A stretch of 64,000 bases of DNA, taken from assembly GCA_023410575.1 (NCBI GenBank), contig JAEYPP010000003.1, positions 22,922 to 86,921 on the forward strand, read 5' to 3'. Of this stretch, positions 1 to 8,338 are shown piece by piece (the first letter of the stretch is position 1; the number at the start of each line of letters is the position of its first letter). The notes under the pieces are model-generated. The model saw nothing but the letters and a program-made list of their open reading frames with translations, made no database searches and had not been told where the DNA came from. The translations under genes and the position numbers were made by a program. This DNA comes from Bacillota bacterium (GTDB taxonomy: Bacteria; Bacillota; Clostridia; Lachnospirales; Lachnospiraceae).

Positions 1-241
1 GCAAACATAATAGCTCTATAATATTATAATCATGTTCAACCGATATGCACTCTTTTTGTACAAGGGAACGTATTGCTGCATTCGTTTCAAAATTAACATA
101 TAAATTACCCTCATAAAATGACTTAGCAAAATCAAGGGCTAAAAAGGTTTTACCTACGCCCTTGATTCCAGATATCCATATTGGTTGATGATTCTCACTA
201 TCTTTCCACTCGATTAATTGGTTGATTGCATTTCGTTTCAA
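1..241 (-). CDS. AAA-type P-loop ATPase, N-terminal part (continues off the left edge)
   Basis: The first 80 or so codons are visible. The start is a TTG at 241 that overlaps the rluD stop codon (TTGA), with a GAGGTG ribosome site inside the rluD 3' end, so translation is probably coupled. Residues 25-32 form a Walker A loop, GIKGVGKT, after a short helix ending in the Trp of IEWK. That layout (helix, conserved Trp, IWISG, P-loop) resembles the AAA_14/DUF4143 ATPases, which are poorly understood and often accessory. Walker B and the C-terminus lie outside the window, so the family is tentative and no function is assigned. It is the last gene seen in the division/lspA operon. Confidence 0.7.
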   Translation of the reverse strand, partial: MKRNAINQLIEWKDSENHQPIWISGIKGVGKTFLALDFAKSFYEGNLYVNFETNAAIRSLVQKECISVEHDYNIIELLCL

Positions 242-1164
242 TTTAAGCACCTCAATTTATTCATAAGAGTTGTAAAATATTCTGGCAACGGAGCCTCAAA
301 TTCAACATATTCCTTTGTAGTTGGGTGTATAAAGCCAAGCACTCTTGCATGAAGGGCTTGCCCTTCTAACTTAAACGTATCTTTTGTATAACCATACACA
401 TCATCACCAAGTAATGGATGGTGTATACTAGCCATATGAACGCGAATCTGATGCGTTCTTCCTGTTTCAAGTGAACACTCAATATGTGCATATTTTGTAC
501 CGAAGTTTTCAAGTACTTTGTAATGCGTAACCGCACGTTTTCCATTCTTATGGTTGATTGACATTTTCTTTCGGTCAATTGGATGACGACCAAGTGGGGC
601 ATCGATGGTACCTTCTATCTCTTTAAATGCTTGATAACAGATTGCATTATATTTTCTAGTAATCGAATGCACCTTTAACTGATCTGCAATGCATTGATGT
701 GCATTGTCATTCTTGCAAATAACTAAAATGCCAGTTGTATTCATATCAATACGATGAACAATACCAGGTCGTAGAACACCATTAATACCCGATAAACGAT
801 CTTTGCAGTGATAAAGTAAACCATTTACCAAAGTACCAGAATAATGCCCTGCAGCAGGATGTACCACCATTCCTTTTCCTTTATTGACGATAATAATATC
901 TTCGTCCTCATACATAATATCAAGCGGAATATCTTCTGCTTCGATATTTAAGTCAACTGGAGTAGGAACCGTGTAAGTGATACATTCACCTTTTGTTACT
1001 TTATAATTCGGCTTGATTGGTTTATCATTGACAAACACAAGACCATCTTTTATCAGTTTCTGAAGATAAGAACGAGATAAATCCTCTTCAATCTCAGATA
1101 ATACACTATCAATACGTAATCCTGCGTATTCCTCTTCTACTACGTATTTTTCTACTCTATCCAA
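238..1164 (-). CDS. rluD: RluA/RluD-family 23S rRNA pseudouridine synthase
   Basis: This enzyme isomerises uridines in rRNA to pseudouridine. An S4 RNA-binding domain occupies about residues 15-75 and the RluA-type catalytic domain about 85-300. The catalytic loop reads HRIDMNTTG around Asp140, corresponding to the family motif HRLDxxTSG. The C-terminal RTHQIRVHMA element is also typical. The length (308 residues) is normal. The start is TTG with a GAGG ribosome site 7 nt upstream, 18 nt after lspA, in the usual Firmicute order lspA-rluD. The exact target uridines (RluD-like or the B. subtilis YlyB type) cannot be told from sequence alone. Confidence 0.93.
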   Translation of the reverse strand: MDRVEKYVVEEEYAGLRIDSVLSEIEEDLSRSYLQKLIKDGLVFVNDKPIKPNYKVTKGECITYTVPTPVDLNIEAEDIPLDIMYEDEDIIIVNKGKGMVVHPAAGHYSGTLVNGLLYHCKDRLSGINGVLRPGIVHRIDMNTTGILVICKNDNAHQCIADQLKVHSITRKYNAICYQAFKEIEGTIDAPLGRHPIDRKKMSINHKNGKRAVTHYKVLENFGTKYAHIECSLETGRTHQIRVHMASIHHPLLGDDVYGYTKDTFKLEGQALHARVLGFIHPTTKEYVEFEAPLPEYFTTLMNKLRCLN

Positions 1165-1182
1165 CCTATATCCTCATTTCAC

Positions 1183-1677
1183 TTATTTGTTTTTTCTTTT
1201 TAAAAATTCAAAATCATTCTCTTTATATTTAAACATAATGAATGCTGCACATAAAAACACACCGCAAACAATATACATATCAGCAACATTAAAGACTGGA
1301 AAATCGATTAACTCAAAATAAATGAAGTCGATTACATATCCATGAATAATACGATCGATAAGATTATTGCCAATTGCGCCTGCACCAACAATGACACATA
1401 ATACTCGAATCGGTGTATAATATGTCACTAGAGGGAGTTTAAAGAAAATATATACTAAGAAAATTGTCATTAGTAATGCTAATCCGATAAGAAATATCGA
1501 CTTTCCACTAAATATTCCCCATGCTGCTCCATCATTTTCATGATATACCAAACGAAGAACATTTGGGATAATTGTCTTTGAGTCACCATTCATAAAAGCT
1601 GTTCTAGCTAAGTATTTTGTTACCTGGTCGATACCTAGTAAAAGTATCAACAAAAGTAAGTACTTTATTCTTTTCAT
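1183..1677 (-). CDS. lspA: Lipoprotein signal peptidase (signal peptidase II)
   Basis: LspA is an aspartyl protease in the cytoplasmic membrane that removes signal peptides from prolipoproteins. Four hydrophobic segments are visible. The catalytic aspartates are Asp117 (VIDF) and Asp133 (FNVAD). The conserved GN-LIDR element carries an extra Asn (GNNLIDR, residues 103-109). The open frame extends 9 codons upstream, but the ATG at 1677 is preferred because it begins the typical short basic start MKRIKY, has an AGGA site 9 nt upstream, and lies just past the aroB stop. Its substrates in this window include the Dac and FecB-like lipoproteins. Confidence 0.95.
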   Translation of the reverse strand: MKRIKYLLLLILLLGIDQVTKYLARTAFMNGDSKTIIPNVLRLVYHENDGAAWGIFSGKSIFLIGLALLMTIFLVYIFFKLPLVTYYTPIRVLCVIVGAGAIGNNLIDRIIHGYVIDFIYFELIDFPVFNVADMYIVCGVFLCAAFIMFKYKENDFEFLKRKNK

Positions 1678-1687
1678 AAGATAATTC

Positions 1688-2791
1688 CTATCCTTCCACT
1701 CCACTTAAATAATTAATTGCCATCATAATCTCATCTTTTGAAACGGTTGTATCAACGATAGCAGAACCAACTCGCTGTATTAATACAAATTTGATCATTC
1801 CCGCATCAACTTTCTTATCCTTGTGCATAACGGATAAGATATCATTTGCTGTTAATCCAGAAATCGAAGTTGGAAGTTGAAAACTTGATATTGTCTGTTT
1901 GATATCTAAAAATTCTTTTTCCGTAATAAGATTACGCTTCATGGAAATATAAGAAGCACCAACCATACCAATAGCAACACATTCACCGTGTAAAAGTTTA
2001 AAATCCATTAATTTTTCAACTGCATGACCAATGCTATGCCCAAAATTAAGTAACGCTCGTTCTCCTTGCTCTTTTGGATCATGTTCAACAACCTCTCGCT
2101 TAATCTCACAGCTACGTTGTACTAAAGGTAAAACAACTGATTGATCCTGTTGTTTGATTGCTTCACAGTTTTCTTTCATCCAATTATAATAGGTGTCATC
2201 TTTAATTAAACCATGCTTAATTATCTCACCCATACCAGATAAATACTCCTTATCTTTTAGTGTCTTTAATGAAGAAAGGTTCATATAGACACCAGAAGGC
2301 ATATAAAAAGCACCTACCATATTTTTATAGGCTGAGAAATCAACCCCTGTTTTTCCACCAATACTAGAATCCACCATTGATAAAAGTGATGTTGGAACCT
2401 GAAAGAAACGGATGCCACGTAGATAGGTTGCCGCTGTAAATCCAGTTAAATCGCCGACAACTCCACCACCTAATGCTATAAGAACATCATTACGATCAAA
2501 CGAATGATGTATTAGATATTCATAAAGAGCTTGAACTGTTGATAAACATTTATTTTCCTCACCAGCAGTAAAGGTATATACAAATACAGATTTAGCAACC
2601 TTTTTCAGTACTTTTTCTAAAGCTGTCGCATGAAGTGGCCCAACATTAGAATCCGTGACAATCGCTACCTTTCGATTAAGTAAGTTAAACTGTGAAATCT
2701 CTGACTCGATAAAATCTACATCTTGTCCTAATATGATATCATAACATGGTGCATTGTTATAATAAACTGGTATACGTACCGTATCTAGCAT
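1688..2791 (-). CDS. aroB: 3-dehydroquinate synthase
   Basis: AroB makes 3-dehydroquinate from DAHP, the second step of the shikimate pathway, using NAD and a divalent metal. The NAD-binding glycine loop (ALGGGVVGDLTGF), the PTSLLSMVDSSIGGKTGVD stretch, and the metal ligands in GMGEIIKHG, NFGHSIGHAVE and LHGECVAIGM are all present. I start it at the ATG at 2791, which has AAGGAG 9 nt upstream; a longer reading from TTG at 2809 would place that ribosome site inside the gene. It sits alone, without other aro genes, between divIVA and lspA in a division operon. Confidence 0.95.
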   Translation of the reverse strand: MLDTVRIPVYYNNAPCYDIILGQDVDFIESEISQFNLLNRKVAIVTDSNVGPLHATALEKVLKKVAKSVFVYTFTAGEENKCLSTVQALYEYLIHHSFDRNDVLIALGGGVVGDLTGFTAATYLRGIRFFQVPTSLLSMVDSSIGGKTGVDFSAYKNMVGAFYMPSGVYMNLSSLKTLKDKEYLSGMGEIIKHGLIKDDTYYNWMKENCEAIKQQDQSVVLPLVQRSCEIKREVVEHDPKEQGERALLNFGHSIGHAVEKLMDFKLLHGECVAIGMVGASYISMKRNLITEKEFLDIKQTISSFQLPTSISGLTANDILSVMHKDKKVDAGMIKFVLIQRVGSAIVDTTVSKDEIMMAINYLSGVEG

Positions 2792-2866
2792 ATATCTAAT
2801 CTCCTTCAAGTACTACATTTTAACTTTCGCCAATGTTCTATACAACTAAATCATTCAATTGCACAT

Positions 2867-3655
2867 CTAGTCTTCTTCATCCTCTAGACTAAAAAATGAG
2901 AAATCATCCTTATTCATGTCACGTTTCTTATGTTTATCAGAAGTTTTTTCTACTTCATCTGATTTTATGTCGTTATGTTTATATCCCTTCGTACCTTTAT
3001 CCATTGTATTCATAAAGGCATCATCAAACTCTACTTGAAATTCCTCTTGTTCCATTTGGCTTGATTCTCTTGCTGCAGCTACCTCTTGGTCTTTCTCATA
3101 AGACATCTGTGTATCATAATCTTGATGACTTCTTAAATCTTTTTCTTCAAAAGATTTTGTATCTTTCGCTTCCTGTGATGGAATAAATGACTCTAATCTT
3201 GCAATGTTAAGATTAAAAGGTTCACTCTCAATTAATTCCATTTGAGCTTCTGCCAGTTTTTTAAACTGTAATTTATATTTTTCATATTGCTGAACTAATT
3301 GAATTGTCTGATTATGGATACGCTCCAATTCATTCTTTGCATCGGCAACAATGAGTTGGGATCGTGTACGTGCTTCACGTTCGATACTTTTTGCTTTTTC
3401 CTCCGCAGCTGATTTTGTATCTTCTGCTGTCTTTTCTGCTAATACAAGAGCTTTTTGCAATGTCTTTTCAATTGTTTTGTAATATTGAATTCCTTCGGTC
3501 AGTACCGTAACTTTATCATTTAATTCCATATTCTCACGATAAATCGTCTCATAGCTTTTTAATACTTCACGAAAAAAACCATCTACATCCTTCTTATCAT
3601 AACCTAAACCACCAGACTTAAAAGATTTACTTTGAATCTCAATTGGTGTAATCAT
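2867..3655 (-). CDS. divIVA: DivIVA-domain cell-division/polarity protein
   Basis: DivIVA binds negatively curved membrane at poles and septa and recruits division, wall-growth or polarity partners. The N-terminal 60 residues carry the family signature (ITPIEIQSKSFK, GYDKKDVDGFF). A long charged coiled coil follows to about residue 150. The last 100 residues are acidic, Gln/Glu/Lys-rich and probably disordered, longer than the B. subtilis tail. A strong AGGAGG site precedes the ATG. It lies 14 nt downstream of ylmH in the classic sepF-yggT-ylmH-divIVA order. Confidence 0.93.
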   Translation of the reverse strand: MITPIEIQSKSFKSGGLGYDKKDVDGFFREVLKSYETIYRENMELNDKVTVLTEGIQYYKTIEKTLQKALVLAEKTAEDTKSAAEEKAKSIEREARTRSQLIVADAKNELERIHNQTIQLVQQYEKYKLQFKKLAEAQMELIESEPFNLNIARLESFIPSQEAKDTKSFEEKDLRSHQDYDTQMSYEKDQEVAAARESSQMEQEEFQVEFDDAFMNTMDKGTKGYKHNDIKSDEVEKTSDKHKKRDMNKDDFSFFSLEDEED

Positions 3656-3669
3656 AATCTATCTTCCTC

Positions 3670-4464
3670 CTAAGCATATATTAATAAATTAGCGTAAATA
3701 CGTCCCTTTTTTGTCATATTTCCTTGACTTTCAAATCGAAATTTACCAAAGCCTCGAACTGAAACTACATCTCCTTCTCTAAGCATATAGCTATTAGAAG
3801 TAATAAGTCTTGCATTAACAAAAACCTTCTCTCCCTCAATTAAACCAACAATACTACTTCTCGAAGTATGAAATGCTAATGCAATCATAGCATCAAGTCG
3901 CAAGGAGGATACACTACCAGTAAGCTCTTTAAAATTCACATTGGTATCTTTCGGCTTTTCCTTTGCAATCTCAACAATCACATTCGTATGTCGAATACGT
4001 TCTAGTTGACTTTGAATATATTCACTAATCATTGTATCGCAGTAGCAATAAGCTTTCTTTCCTACTACTTGGATATCACCTATCTTATTTCTAGTAGTTC
4101 CAAGATTCATAATGGAGCCTAGATAGTCGCGATGATCCAACTGAGTGGCAAACTTTTCACTTGTAGGTCTTATGTGTAAACAAGCAATCGGAAATTCTTC
4201 TTCTTTTGCATCCTTCGTGCCTGTAATATCTTTGCTTGGCATCTCTAAATCACCATAAAAGCATACAATAACACGTTCTGCCTCTTCATATCCACCATAT
4301 AAAGAATATGGGATTGGAGGCAATTCTTTTACCATACTATGAAATATACTGATTTCATTGAGATTCAAGAAATCAGTATATGTTCGAATTTCCTTATGAT
4401 AAGCTTTCTTAGCCAGCTCTAATATACGTCTGGAAAGTATTGTTTCAGCTTTTTCTAACTTCAT
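3670..4464 (-). CDS. ylmH: YlmH-family S4 RNA-binding protein
   Basis: YlmH proteins pair an N-terminal domain with a C-terminal S4 RNA-binding domain, here about residues 185-245 (SLRLDAMIALAF, GEKVFVNARL, REGDVVSVRGFGKF). B. subtilis YlmH has been implicated in ribosome quality control, and the gene is conserved next to division genes. The length (264 residues) matches. The start is ATG with a GGGA site; a 120-nt gap separates it from yggT. No catalytic motif is expected or seen. Confidence 0.9.
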   Translation of the reverse strand: MKLEKAETILSRRILELAKKAYHKEIRTYTDFLNLNEISIFHSMVKELPPIPYSLYGGYEEAERVIVCFYGDLEMPSKDITGTKDAKEEEFPIACLHIRPTSEKFATQLDHRDYLGSIMNLGTTRNKIGDIQVVGKKAYCYCDTMISEYIQSQLERIRHTNVIVEIAKEKPKDTNVNFKELTGSVSSLRLDAMIALAFHTSRSSIVGLIEGEKVFVNARLITSNSYMLREGDVVSVRGFGKFRFESQGNMTKKGRIYANLLIYA

Positions 4465-4587
4465 AATTTTCCCTTATCTATAAGTTATTCCTATTACCTT
4501 ACCGATATATGACCTAATCCACTTACTTTAATATACTATGTCTTGTGCAAACTTAATTTATGCTTTTCTCATATAAGTCTGTGCCTG

Positions 4588-4836
4588 TTACAAAAGTATC
4601 TGCTCAATGCATGATAAGAGTAGAACTACTACAATTGGTGAAAGATCAGATACAGGAGTATGAAAAACAGAGTGTTTCATTAATATCTGAATCGGTAACA
4701 ATATCGGTTCAAGAAGAAAAGTTAATATCTTCTTGAAAAAATTAATATGGATTATACCCATTAAAATATATAGCAGTAATAGTACTTCTAAAATCATAAC
4801 AAAGATCGAAATCGATTTTAGTACAATCAGTGTCAT
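4588..4836 (-). CDS. yggT: YggT-family small membrane protein
   Basis: An 82-residue protein with two strongly hydrophobic segments (about residues 5-30 and 62-80) flanking the conserved LLEPILLPIQ region of YggT/YlmG proteins. Relatives are thought to help place or assemble membrane proteins at division sites, but the molecular role is not settled. It starts one base after the sepF stop, so the two are certainly co-transcribed and probably translationally coupled. Confidence 0.88.
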   Translation of the reverse strand: MTLIVLKSISIFVMILEVLLLLYILMGIIHINFFKKILTFLLEPILLPIQILMKHSVFHTPVSDLSPIVVVLLLSCIEQILL

Positions 4837-4837
4837 A

Positions 4838-5455
4838 TTAAAATTCCTTATTCAAAGTTGGAACTTCAAATCCATTCTGTCGAATTAAATCAAGATAATC
4901 TCCTGAAATATCTACACTATCTGGAGAGATGATAAAGATATAACTAGATATCTGATGTAATTTGCCGTTCAAAGAATACACAGCCCCTGAAACAAAATCC
5001 ATTACACGCTGTGCAATATCCACATCGAATCCTTCCAGATTAATTACAGCGGCACGACCTGATAAGAGCATATCACATATGTCTTGAGAATCTTCAAAAC
5101 TAGTTGGTTTCATAATGCAAACTTCTAATCCTCTAACTGCATTACGAATTGGCACAACTTTGTTAACAGGAGGTGTTGGTTTCTCGATTTTTTGCTTTCT
5201 AATCTCATTAAAATTTGTAGTACTGCTATTCATAGAACTAGAATTCATTGATGATCCGCCAGAAAAAGAATAATCATCGGAAGCTACACTTCTTGATGTA
5301 GCAAAAGATTTCTTTTCTTGTCTCTTTTGCTCAAGCTTTTCAGCCTTTTTTCTTTCTTTTGATTCTTCCTCTTGTACGTAATCATCATATTCTTCATTAT
5401 CATCATCTTCTGTTAATTTCAATGAATCTAAAATGTTTTTAAATAAGTTTGCCAT
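4838..5455 (-). CDS. sepF: Cell-division protein SepF
   Basis: SepF forms rings that anchor FtsZ to the membrane. The N-terminal amphipathic helix (MANLFKNILDSLKL) is the membrane anchor. An acidic then Lys/Ser-rich linker spans about 15-95. The C-terminal SepF fold spans about 100-200, with the conserved MKPTSFEDSQDICDML and AAVINLEG stretches. At 205 residues it is longer than B. subtilis SepF (about 150), the excess being in the linker. It follows yggS by 22 nt, with an AGGAG site before the ATG. Confidence 0.94.
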   Translation of the reverse strand: MANLFKNILDSLKLTEDDDNEEYDDYVQEEESKERKKAEKLEQKRQEKKSFATSRSVASDDYSFSGGSSMNSSSMNSSTTNFNEIRKQKIEKPTPPVNKVVPIRNAVRGLEVCIMKPTSFEDSQDICDMLLSGRAAVINLEGFDVDIAQRVMDFVSGAVYSLNGKLHQISSYIFIISPDSVDISGDYLDLIRQNGFEVPTLNKEF

Positions 5456-5477
5456 AGCACAATCTCCTATCTATCCT

Positions 5478-6206
5478 TTATTCATGACAAGTAAGTCCAT
5501 TATCCGACTTCTCTTGTGTATTGTAATTGCGCTCACCAAAAATTCCAGTCCCTACACGTACCATTGTTGCGCCCTCTTCTATTGCTACTTCATAATCGCC
5601 TGTCATTCCCATAGACAAGACATCCATACTTACATTATCAATGTTTTTCGCATTGATGTCAACACATAATTGGCGCATTTTTTTAAAATAGGAACGATTT
5701 TCCTCAGCATTATCTGTGAATGGAGCAACTGTCATAAGTCCCTTAATACGTATTGAACTTAGCTTTGCAATATTCTCCACCAAATTCATAACTTCTTGTG
5801 TCTTTAACCCAAATTTCGTATCTTCTTGTGCTACATTTACTTCAACTAATATATTGACAACAACATTCTTCTTTTTTGCTTCCAAATCAATCTGTTCCGC
5901 CAAACGATAAGAATCAACTGAGTGTATTAACTCCACTTTATCAACAATATATTTTACTTTATTACGTTGCAGATGTCCAATCATATGCCATTTGATATCT
6001 TTTGGCATAATTTCATATTTTTCACAAAGTTCTTGTACTTTATTTTCACCAAAGTTACGTTCACCAGCATCATAGGCTTCCTGCAACATTGCAATTGGTT
6101 TTGTTTTTGTAACATCAATTAACGTAATCTCTTCTTCTACTCTATGACATCTGGTACAAGCAGCTCGTATCCTTTTTTTGACTTCTTTAATATTATCTTG
6201 AATCAT
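5478..6206 (-). CDS. yggS: YggS-family PLP homeostasis protein
   Basis: YggS/YlmE/PROSC proteins bind pyridoxal phosphate in a TIM barrel and buffer vitamin B6; no catalytic reaction is known. The PLP lysine lies in DVTKTKP, probably Lys34. The motifs GERNFGENKVQE, WHMIGHLQRNKVKY, MGMTGDYEVAIEEG and VRVGTGIFG are all intact. The C-terminal 15 residues extend past the usual end. The start ATG has an AGGAGG site. Its place next to sepF is conserved in Firmicutes and actinobacteria. Confidence 0.94.
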   Translation of the reverse strand: MIQDNIKEVKKRIRAACTRCHRVEEEITLIDVTKTKPIAMLQEAYDAGERNFGENKVQELCEKYEIMPKDIKWHMIGHLQRNKVKYIVDKVELIHSVDSYRLAEQIDLEAKKKNVVVNILVEVNVAQEDTKFGLKTQEVMNLVENIAKLSSIRIKGLMTVAPFTDNAEENRSYFKKMRQLCVDINAKNIDNVSMDVLSMGMTGDYEVAIEEGATMVRVGTGIFGERNYNTQEKSDNGLTCHE

Positions 6207-6267
6207 TGTATCCTCCTATAGCGCATAAAACCGTGCACTTTATCTTACCTTTCTTAATCACATACAA

Positions 6268-7656
6268 TTAGTATATGACACCTTCTTCAACGACAAGCTC
6301 AGCATTTAATGCAATATGATCATATTTCGATAATCCCTGAGATGTTCCCTTTTTCACAATGACATATTCTGAATTTTCGGATATTCTTTCAATTCTTCGA
6401 AACACAGCATAACCTTTATTAACATTAAATACACCTTCTAATTTACCAACCATACTGATTGGAAAACGGTCACCCGTTTCATTATTTCTAATATAATTAT
6501 TGTATTCGAACGTGTCTTTACTTACATAGGAATAGTCTTCATCTTTGTAATATACTTCACATGCGGTAAAGGTTGGAATTATCTCGCTTAATTTCTCATC
6601 AAACACTTCAAGCATAACTCCCTGTTCATTAGTATTACCACCTTTAACTAAATAGTTATTCGGAATCAGATAGAATTCCTTTTCACAGATAGCTGATTTA
6701 GGAATCTTAAGTCCTGTATCGCCTAGATTATTAATATCGATCTCAATAAATCGCTCTTTGCAGTATTTTACAACATAACGGTCCATCTCAATACGTAAAA
6801 ACCATTGGTTCTGTTCCTGGTATACACGAAATGGAGCTTTTACTGTTAATTGATCTAATTGAAACGTAAAGGTAATCGATGATTTGTCTTCTAACTGTTT
6901 CGCTAATGTTTCATCTATTGGAGCTGTAATTGCCCAATTATTATCTGTAATTAATTTATATACTGGCTGCCCAGCCTCAATAATATCGGTTGATCTTAAG
7001 TTCTTACGTAGATAATTCGTTTGATCAAAAATATCAGGTGTAATACCGGATTCTTTTAAACCACTATAATTATCTGAGTAATATGATATGATTCCTGCTT
7101 GGCTACTCTTAACAACTTCAAATGATGAAGAAATACCTGTTTCATCTACAATCGACTCCATATTGGCTAGTAGATTCTCATCGATTACTTCCTGAATCTT
7201 TGTAGAAAGATCATCTTTAAAATTATAATTATACGAAAAACTTTGGTCATTCATCTGTTTCTTGTATTTAAAAATAGTATTCTTGACATCATTAATATCA
7301 TCTTCCGACATAACTACATTCATACTATAGTCGGTGAGTTTTTCATAAATACTTTTACTTTCGTCAAGAGAGTATACCGTTGAATTCTTAGCTATTTTAG
7401 CTCCATCTCGAAAATAATAATTCACATACCCAGAACGGTTTGCTAACACTTCTGTTTCTTCCCGTGTAATAATTCCAGTTACTACATTATCTTGTGCTAA
7501 ACCCTGCTCTGTCACCTCATAAATAGAAACTTTTGGTTTCGTTATGTATAAAAAGACATTAAGACCTGTATAAATTAAGATAATAAAAAAAATAATTAGA
7601 CCTATATTTATATTAACACGCTTCGGTACACGCTGAACTTTTTTATTTCGCTGCAT
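6268..7656 (-). CDS. HlyD-like single-pass membrane protein, first gene of the division operon
   Basis: A 462-residue protein with a basic N-terminus, one membrane helix (about residues 17-37) and a large outside domain. The segment just after the helix (EVTEQGLAQDNVVTGIITREE, then GYVNYYFRDGAKIAKNSTVY) reads like the barrel-sandwich/lipoyl hybrid of HlyD-type adaptor proteins. The rest is not recognisable to me. No exporter gene is nearby; it heads the yggS-sepF-yggT-ylmH-divIVA cluster with a 61-nt gap. I recall similar proteins beside sepF in other clostridia, which suggests an envelope or division role, but the function is unknown. The start ATG has AAAGGG upstream. Confidence 0.75.
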   Translation of the reverse strand: MQRNKKVQRVPKRVNINIGLIIFFIILIYTGLNVFLYITKPKVSIYEVTEQGLAQDNVVTGIITREETEVLANRSGYVNYYFRDGAKIAKNSTVYSLDESKSIYEKLTDYSMNVVMSEDDINDVKNTIFKYKKQMNDQSFSYNYNFKDDLSTKIQEVIDENLLANMESIVDETGISSSFEVVKSSQAGIISYYSDNYSGLKESGITPDIFDQTNYLRKNLRSTDIIEAGQPVYKLITDNNWAITAPIDETLAKQLEDKSSITFTFQLDQLTVKAPFRVYQEQNQWFLRIEMDRYVVKYCKERFIEIDINNLGDTGLKIPKSAICEKEFYLIPNNYLVKGGNTNEQGVMLEVFDEKLSEIIPTFTACEVYYKDEDYSYVSKDTFEYNNYIRNNETGDRFPISMVGKLEGVFNVNKGYAVFRRIERISENSEYVIVKKGTSQGLSKYDHIALNAELVVEEGVIY

Positions 7657-7904
7657 ATTAACCCTTTCTATACTCCATCCTTTTTTAATTCCGTCATTGA
7701 TAGATGAACTACTAATATTCCACTCATATCCTCTACCATTATACTAACTTTTTAATGTTTTTTAAATAGTATTTTTATAAATATAACATTTCTTGCGCCA
7801 AATGACGTTAATCTTCATTTTTGCATACTTTTGATGACCTTTTCTGTATAGAAAAAAAATTATGGTGCAAACTACCATTACCGAATAAATTAGGAGGTTA
7901 ATTT

Positions 7905-8105
7905 ATGAAAGTAATTAATAGTATAGCATTAGCACTTGTTGCTATTGGTGCAATCAATTGGGGTTTAGTTGGTTTCTTTCGTTTTGATTTGGTGAAGTAC
8001 TTATTTGGAGAGATGACTGTTGTATCAAGAATTATATATGACTTAATCGGTATTGCAGGACTTTACTCCCTGTGCTTCTTCAACAGAGTTACACGAGATA
8101 TCTAA
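7905..8105 (+). CDS. DUF378 small membrane protein
   Basis: A 66-residue protein with two hydrophobic segments (about 5-25 and 40-60). It carries the AIGAINWGLVGFFRFDLV and RIIYDLIGIAGLY stretches characteristic of DUF378. The function of this family is unknown. A near-ideal AGGAGG site lies 7 nt before the ATG. It is monocistronic: it runs opposite to its left neighbour and is followed by a terminator-like hairpin. Confidence 0.88.
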   Translation: MKVINSIALALVAIGAINWGLVGFFRFDLVKYLFGEMTVVSRIIYDLIGIAGLYSLCFFNRVTRDI

Positions 8106-8134
8106 TAAGAAACTGCGTAAATATGCAAAAAGCT

Positions 8135-8171
8135 GGGGTTTGTGAATACTAATCACATCCCCTTCTTTTTA
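8135..8171 (+). terminator. Rho-independent terminator after the DUF378 gene
   Basis: GGGG at 8135-8138 pairs with CCCC at 8159-8162, with an inner GTGA/TCAC stem, followed by a T-rich run to 8171. It lies 30 nt past the DUF378 stop, in the expected position. Confidence 0.7.
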
Positions 8172-8338
8172 TGTAAGAACGATTATAAGTTAATCTAAAA
8201 AATCGCAATTATCACAAACAAAATGACAACATTTGAATAGCAAGAATTCTAATAAATTGGTAATATTAAGCTACAAGCATAAAGTTAAGTTTTTATGTAT
8301 TATTGCTATAAAAAAATAATATTGAAAAGGAAGACTAA

